NCBI GenBank assembly: GCA_026692905.1 | Contig: JAPLNL010000040.1 | Location: 1-64,000 of the forward strand | DNA length: 64,000 bases | Origin: Planctomycetota bacterium | Lineage (GTDB): Bacteria > Planctomycetota > Planctomycetia > Pirellulales > Pirellulaceae | Direction of reading: 5' to 3' | Part shown: positions 59,402 through 64,000 of the stretch, one piece after another | How positions within the stretch are numbered: the first letter of the stretch is position 1 | Layout of the letters: the number at the start of each line of letters is the position of its first letter | Program-made: the position numbers and the translations under genes | Notes under the pieces: model-generated | Seen by the model: the letters and a program-made list of their open reading frames with translations, nothing else | The model's database searches: none | Told to the model about the DNA's origin: nothing

Positions 59402-60793
59402 ATGAATACAACCGAACCAACACGGCGAGAATTTTTGAGTCGCGCGTCGGGCGGATTTGGTGCCCTTGCGTTGGCAGGCTTGGTTCGTGACCTTCAAGCT
59501 GCCGACAATCCGCTTGCAGCCAGGAACGGCCATCATCTTGCGAAGGCAGACCGAGTCATCTTCCTGTTTTCGACTGGTGGCACTTCGCATATTGACACCT
59601 TCAATTATCGACCCCAGCTAGTCGCCGATCATGGCAAATCCATTACGGCTTCGCGATGGCTCAATAAATCGGGAGAGTTCAATCGGTTCTTGATCAAACC
59701 ACGTTATGCTTTCAAGCAGTATGGTCAATGCGGAAGTTGGGTCAGTGAACTGTTCCCGCATGTGGGTTCGGTCATCGATGATGTTTGTGTCCTCAATGCG
59801 ATGCACTGCGAGAGTGATGGTCACGACAAAGCGACCTTGGCGGCCCACACAGGCTCGGCGCAGTTTGCTCGGCCTAGCGCGGGCTCCTGGGTGAGCTACG
59901 GACTCGGAACCGTCAATCAGAATCTGCCGTCGTTCGTAGTTCTAGCTCCGGCCGCACCCTACGCCGGTGCACAAACTTGGAGCAGCGATTTTTTACCTGC
60001 TTGCCATCAAGGAACGCATGTCGTACCGGGTGTTGAGCCGCTGCCCAACATTCGACCGCGGAATCCGAGTACCGATCTGCAGCAAATGGAACTCGCTTTG
60101 CAAAGACGATTGAATCAAGCCCATTTGGCGCAGCGGGCAGCCGACCAATCGCTCGATGCGAGGATTCGATCCTTTGAAACCGCCTTCGGAATGCAACGAG
60201 AAGCGCCCGAGGCGTTCGATCTATCGCAAGAAACGGAAGCCACGCTCCAACTGTATGGGCTTGAGCGAGGAGCAACGAGCGGCTTCGGTTGGCAATGCTT
60301 GGTCGCACGTAGACTTGCGGAACGAGGCGTTCGGTTTCTCGAACTCATCGACGTTGGATCGAGTGGCAATTGGGACTCCCACGGCGACATGGGCGATCAC
60401 AGCCGACTTGCGAAAGCGATCGACAAGCCCATAGCCGGTCTGCTAACCGACCTCAAGCAAAGAGGCATGCTGGAGAGGACGCTTGTTGTTTGGACAACCG
60501 AATTCGGTCGCACTCCATTCCATCAGCAAGCGGACCACGCTGGTCGCGAACACCACAACCTATGCTTCTCATCGTGGATGGCCGGTGGCGGTGTCAAAGG
60601 AGGGATCGTACATGGCCAGTCGGATGAGTATGGTATTCTGACATCTGAGGACGCCGTTCATACCCACGACCTTCACGCCACGATGCTATACCTCCTCGGG
60701 ATCGATCACGAGAGACTGACATTCCGCCACGCCGGCCGTGATTTTCGCTTGACCGACGTCCACGGACGAGTCGTCCATGAGATCATCTCGTAG
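59402..60793 (+). CDS. DUF1501 family protein, Tat-exported, copy B
   Basis: A 463-residue protein from ATG 59402 (MNTTEPTRREFLSRASGG, a twin-arginine signal with TRREFL; a start at 59387 adds five residues). It has the same layout as 50787-52211: VIFLFSTGGTSHIDTFNYRP, FARPSAGSWVSYGLGTVNQNLPSFV, TLVVWTTEFGRTPFHQQADHAGREHHNLCFSSWMAGGGVKGG and HAGRDFRLTDVHGRVVHE. It is paired with the PSCyt1/DUF1549/DUF1553 protein immediately upstream. The two copies in the window are divergent paralogues and not a recent duplication, since much of the sequence differs. Confidence 0.94.
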   Translation: MNTTEPTRREFLSRASGGFGALALAGLVRDLQAADNPLAARNGHHLAKADRVIFLFSTGGTSHIDTFNYRPQLVADHGKSITASRWLNKSGEFNRFLIKPRYAFKQYGQCGSWVSELFPHVGSVIDDVCVLNAMHCESDGHDKATLAAHTGSAQFARPSAGSWVSYGLGTVNQNLPSFVVLAPAAPYAGAQTWSSDFLPACHQGTHVVPGVEPLPNIRPRNPSTDLQQMELALQRRLNQAHLAQRAADQSLDARIRSFETAFGMQREAPEAFDLSQETEATLQLYGLERGATSGFGWQCLVARRLAERGVRFLELIDVGSSGNWDSHGDMGDHSRLAKAIDKPIAGLLTDLKQRGMLERTLVVWTTEFGRTPFHQQADHAGREHHNLCFSSWMAGGGVKGGIVHGQSDEYGILTSEDAVHTHDLHATMLYLLGIDHERLTFRHAGRDFRLTDVHGRVVHEIIS

Positions 60794-61089
60794 CTGCATT
60801 CGTTCGGGCGGACCACGATCTCAAGTACAATGATTTAAAACGATTGCAACTAGTTCCGCACCCGCATTGATCTGTTTTGGGTAACACCGGAAGGTAGGCC
60901 GAAATCCTACGGATCGATCGGCATTGGAGAAACAAAGACTCAGCAAGCACGCCCTGGCGCAATATGGTCTATTGGCGAAATAGATTCCGATAAAATGCTC
61001 GGGCATTTCATCATCGGTGATCGAACAGCTCAAGCTGTCATGCCTGAAGCTCTTCCAGAGTAAGAAATTTTTTGAATCGAACTTTTCCG
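60794..61089. other. Short non-coding stretch upstream of the glycoside-hydrolase-like gene
   Basis: 296 bp without a recognisable gene, repeat or strong hairpin; likely promoter region of the downstream gene. Confidence 0.45.
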
Positions 61090-63396
61090 ATGATATGCAC
61101 TCTTTGCCACTTCCTGCTTCTTTCGTTGCTGTTGAGCAGCGAAGCTGTAGCTCTAGCTCTTTGTCCCTTTCAGGCAACTCAAGAGCCGGTAACGCTTGAT
61201 TCGCTCAGTTGGTATATCCAAGATCGGGACTTTCAAGGTATCGAGCCCGCCGATTGGGTTTATGAGGGGCAGCAGAAAGCGTTTGTTGGCGATTTTGCAA
61301 ACCCTGCAACCTTTCCCTATATCGACGAACTCGCTGGACTCGGAGTCACCGTGATTCACACTGGCGGTCCCGAGCCCTATTTTCCATTGAAGCGCGATGG
61401 AGGTCTTGGAGGTGACGCCAAAGAGAGCGCATTGATGCGTTCGGCGTTTGCACGTATACGGGGGCACAAGATGAGAGTCGTCATCGGCGTATCCCCGTAC
61501 GCTCCCGTTGAGTTTGTAAGGCAACATCCGGAATGGCGCAATAAATTGACGGTCGATGAAAAGCCGATCGATCCTCTTTTGGACCTGACGAAGCCCGGGA
61601 CGGTTGGGTTGCGAAGCATGAGTCTCAACACTCCCTACGGTGACTATCTGATCGAGAATCTTGCCGAAATTTTCTCTGATTACCAAGTCGATGGGATCTC
61701 ATTTGATGGAAACTATCACCCGATGATCCAATTTACCCCGTATGACATGGAACTCTACCAAAGAGAAACGGGGCGTACGTTTCCGGCGAAAATCGACTTG
61801 ACGAGCGACGACTACAAGATCTACCTGCTTTGGGCCGATACCAAGCTTGAAAATTGGTACCGCAAGTTGCATGCGAGGTTGCGGCAAGTCAATCCTAAGG
61901 CTGCCGTTTACACTTGGACAACCAATGCAGGACGTTATGGCCATTTCTTGACAAGCCCGCGCGTCATGTCAGCGCGGATGAATTTACTGTTCGACTCGCC
62001 TGTTCAAGAGTGGTGGTTGGACGAAGTGAATTTGGGTTCGAGTGTGGTACCATCCTTTGGCGCAGCCTACGTACGAGCAGTCACTGGTGGCCGCACAGGC
62101 GCGAGCGAGCCATACATCATCTCGCATGGCAACCCATACAGTGGCTCTGGGTTTCCTCGTCATGAGTTGTTTGTTCGGTGCATGCAGGCCATGACGAACG
62201 GTTCCATCACGCCGCTCGCTCTGCCCAATGGTGCTGGAAAAGAAGCAGGAGATGATACGATTCGCGAAATTGGTCGGCGAAAAAAGTGGACGACTCGCAC
62301 GTCGTCTGAACCTTGGGCAGCATTGCTGGTGAGTGAGCAGACTCGCCAGTTTTATGCGGGCGGACAAGTCATGGACCGATTTCTTTCGCACGCCTTGGGT
62401 GTGTTTCGCGTTGGACTCGAGGAGCATTTGCCTTTGACATTGATCACGGACCAAGATCTAAGCTTGGATCGGCTTGAGAAGTATCGAGTTCTTGTGCTCC
62501 CAAATGCAGCAGCGCTTTCGAATGCGCAGGTCGCAACGATTCGCCAGTTTGTCCATAACGGCGGCGGCCTCGTGGCTACGTGCGAAACGTCTCTGTGTGA
62601 TGAGCTTGGACATCCGAGATCGAATTTCGCTTTGGCCGACCTTTTTGGAGTCGACTTTCTAGGTAGACCGCAAGCTCCCACGCAGCGAACCGAACTGGAT
62701 GCGAACTTTGCAATCGTGGTCGATGACAAGTATTGGGCGAACAGACAGGGGGCTGCGGAGATGCGTTGGGGGGCAGGCGACTTGCAGACCAGCGAATTGA
62801 TTTCAGATCCACGTTTGAAGTTGGTTACCAACGGAGTACAAGCAAGTTTCAAGGGGCCGATGGTGTTGATGAGCGACGCCCGACCGCCGATGCACCGCGC
62901 CATGTTTATGTTCCCCGAGGGAAAGCCACCGGTTCCCGCTGTGGTCATGGGGGAACAGGGCAATGGCCGAGTCGTCTACATGGCAGCAGGTTTTGACGCC
63001 GCCAATTTTAGTTATGGCTATCCGTACCAACGTATTCTATTTGCCCAAGCGATGAAGTGGGCAGCGAGGTCACAACCTCCAATCGAAGTCATCGCGCCGA
63101 TGTGCATTCAAAGCACTTTCTATCGTCAGCGCGATAGCGACGGCGAGCGATTGGTGGTTCATTTGTTTAATGGCTTGGACAGCACCAATGGCCATGGCTT
63201 GCCTGAAGTTGACGTGCCGTTACGGGAAGAGACGGTTCCGGTTGGTGGCATACGCTTAAGGTTTAATGACACGAAGATAAAGCGAGTGCACTTGGAGCCA
63301 GAAGGACTTGAACTCAGCAAAGTTGAAGCAGGGGATTTTCAAGAAGTGCAGGTGCCGCCGATCGCAGTTCACTCGATGGTCGTTTTCGAGTATTGA
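61090..63396 (+). CDS. Exported glycoside-hydrolase-like protein with beta-galactosidase trimerisation-type domain
   Basis: A 768-residue protein from ATG 61090 (signal peptide MICTLCHFLLLSLLLSSEAVALA). Residues about 30-390 read as a TIM barrel of the GH42/GHL type: VTVIHTGGPEPYFPL, MRVVIGVSPYAPVEFVRQHPEWR, MSLNTPYGDYLIENLAEIF, VDGISFDGNYHPM and YTWTTNAGRYGHFLTSP. The Asp of FDGN, at the end of a strand, is a candidate nucleophile or acid. Residues about 430-640 are a flavodoxin-like fold (YRVLVLPNAAALSNAQVATIRQFVHNGGGLVATCETS) like the beta-galactosidase trimerisation domain, and a small beta domain ends the protein. The substrate is unknown. It lies between the DUF1501 gene and a convergent PQQ dehydrogenase gene. 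Confidence 0.83.
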   Translation: MICTLCHFLLLSLLLSSEAVALALCPFQATQEPVTLDSLSWYIQDRDFQGIEPADWVYEGQQKAFVGDFANPATFPYIDELAGLGVTVIHTGGPEPYFPLKRDGGLGGDAKESALMRSAFARIRGHKMRVVIGVSPYAPVEFVRQHPEWRNKLTVDEKPIDPLLDLTKPGTVGLRSMSLNTPYGDYLIENLAEIFSDYQVDGISFDGNYHPMIQFTPYDMELYQRETGRTFPAKIDLTSDDYKIYLLWADTKLENWYRKLHARLRQVNPKAAVYTWTTNAGRYGHFLTSPRVMSARMNLLFDSPVQEWWLDEVNLGSSVVPSFGAAYVRAVTGGRTGASEPYIISHGNPYSGSGFPRHELFVRCMQAMTNGSITPLALPNGAGKEAGDDTIREIGRRKKWTTRTSSEPWAALLVSEQTRQFYAGGQVMDRFLSHALGVFRVGLEEHLPLTLITDQDLSLDRLEKYRVLVLPNAAALSNAQVATIRQFVHNGGGLVATCETSLCDELGHPRSNFALADLFGVDFLGRPQAPTQRTELDANFAIVVDDKYWANRQGAAEMRWGAGDLQTSELISDPRLKLVTNGVQASFKGPMVLMSDARPPMHRAMFMFPEGKPPVPAVVMGEQGNGRVVYMAAGFDAANFSYGYPYQRILFAQAMKWAARSQPPIEVIAPMCIQSTFYRQRDSDGERLVVHLFNGLDSTNGHGLPEVDVPLREETVPVGGIRLRFNDTKIKRVHLEPEGLELSKVEAGDFQEVQVPPIAVHSMVVFEY

Positions 63397-63427
63397 TACC
63401 GAGCACAGATGTCGCCGCTTATTGCAA

Positions 63428-64000
63428 TCAATCTTTCAATGCAAATGCCACCAGTGTTCCGCCTCGTGGGCGACCCGTTTTGCCACCCCCAGCAGAAATA
63501 ACTACATACTGCCGGCCTTTGACAATGTACGTGCTTGGGCTTGCGTTGCCACCGAACGGCAGTTTCGTTTTCCACAGAATTTGACCGGTCTCTTTGTCGA
63601 ACACGCGAAAGGTTTCATCGGCTGTTGCTCCAATGAAGATCAAGCCACCTGCCGTCACCAAGGGGCCGCCATAATTCTCTGTGCCGGTTGGTGGGATGCC
63701 TCGAGCGGTAAGTTCCGGATATTCACCTAGCACAACTTTCCACTTGATCTCGCCTGTATTGAGATCCACTGCATTCAAAGTGCCCCATGGCGGCTTTATC
63801 GCCGGATATCCTTCACTGTCCAGCCAGCGACGGAATCCGCCGAAGGCATAGCCCGGTCCGTCGTCGTCAGCGGCTACCGCCTCAGCCTTGCGGGGCGCTG
63901 TCTCCTCTTTGGGAGCCGTCTTTGGCAAGCCTTTGCTGAGGACATAGTCGATAACTGCGGATCGCTTTGCCTCTGGCATGTCGGAATAAGAAGGCATGCG
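63428..64000 (-). CDS. PQQ-dependent dehydrogenase (quinoprotein), C-terminal part, with cytochrome-like segment (partial)
   Basis: The gene enters from the right edge and ends at 63428; 190 codons are visible. The first residues (MPSYSDMPEAKRSAVIDYVLS) are the end of a cytochrome c domain, with the Met (P-S-Y position) likely the distal heme ligand. After an Ala/Glu linker comes the last part of a PQQ beta propeller: WGTLNAVDLNTGEIKWKVVLG, GTENYGGPLVTAGGLIFIGAT, FRVFDKETGQILWKTKLPFGGNASPSTY and YVVISAGGG. This resembles membrane-independent quinoprotein glucose or alcohol dehydrogenases in which a cytochrome domain is inserted before the last blades. It probably acts in the periplasm. It is convergent with the preceding gene, 31 bp apart. 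Confidence 0.9.
   Translation of the reverse strand, partial: RMPSYSDMPEAKRSAVIDYVLSKGLPKTAPKEETAPRKAEAVAADDDGPGYAFGGFRRWLDSEGYPAIKPPWGTLNAVDLNTGEIKWKVVLGEYPELTARGIPPTGTENYGGPLVTAGGLIFIGATADETFRVFDKETGQILWKTKLPFGGNASPSTYIVKGRQYVVISAGGGKTGRPRGGTLVAFALKD

Noticed and set aside
1-64000. tRNA or rRNA genes
   Set aside because: Reading both strands for cloverleaf elements (GTTCGA-type T-loops with matching arms and CCA ends) and rRNA signatures gave no supported candidate; a covariance-model scan would be needed to exclude them fully.

Overview
The window looks like a chromosomal segment of a planctomycete, most likely a Pirellulaceae-type bacterium. The evidence is two copies of the planctomycete-specific gene pair (cytochrome-like PSCyt1 + DUF1549 + DUF1553 protein, and a Tat-exported DUF1501 protein), a secreted dockerin protein with the N-terminal LESR motif of planctomycete exported proteins, a Hanks-type Ser/Thr kinase with a C-terminal membrane anchor, a beta-RFAP synthase homologue (archaeal-type C1 cofactor pathway), and many hypothetical proteins of planctomycete style. 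No rRNA, tRNA, prophage or transposase gene was recognised.

Layout. 1-5300: tail of clpP with its terminator, a kelch-repeat secreted protein, a small hypothetical, a truncated alpha/beta hydrolase between two 149-bp direct repeats, and a membrane-anchored hypothetical. 5300-9530: an array of REP-like repeats, then a leftward GntR/ABC ATPase/ABC permease operon. 10.1-15.3 kb: a DMFase-like secreted protein, gap and a YgiQ-type radical SAM protein. 15.3-16.2 kb: a dense knot of nested palindromes with a fragment of a GntR gene. 16.2-20.0 kb: a NagX-like acyltransferase, then a three-gene unit made of a membrane protein with a Gly/Cys-rich tail, a DUF692 (MNIO) iron enzyme and a small partner protein. 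20.0-23.3 kb: two gene fragments meeting tail to tail, an ornithine cyclodeaminase-like reductase, small proteins and a lipoprotein. 23.7-31.4 kb: Dabb protein, trpC, rhomboid protease, SprT-like protein, DUF2760 protein, beta-RFAP synthase, gluQ and xylA. 31.8-35.4 kb: kinase and di-heme-motif protein. 35.6-39.7 kb: leftward operon of ExeA-type ATPase, degenerate CpsD/MinD-type ATPase and a low-complexity membrane protein. 40.1-43.3 kb: secreted dockerin protein with an HExxH motif, and a hypothetical. 44.0-55.7 kb: a leftward catabolic cluster (PSD1 protein, DUF1501, zinc deacylase, MFS transporter, two enolase-superfamily enzymes, MlrC-type M81 peptidase). 55.8-64 kb: a second, divergent PSD1/DUF1501 pair, a glycoside-hydrolase-like protein and the end of a PQQ dehydrogenase.

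Two things stand out. First, the DUF692 unit looks like a peptide-modification system acting on the Cys-rich tail of a membrane protein. Its tail gene is interrupted by two in-frame TGA codons, and the reading frame beyond them runs exactly into the start codon of the enzyme. Second, the window is loaded with several families of short palindromic repeats (roughly 60-200 bp) that insert into each other's hairpins and arms. One has inserted in frame into an MFS transporter gene, another pair forms the apparent N-terminus of an exported cytochrome-like protein, and one supplies the stop codon of the dockerin protein.

All family assignments were made by reading motifs. No database search was run. 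Gene starts were chosen by Shine-Dalgarno sequence, signal peptide and family length, and are given as uncertain where the evidence is weak.
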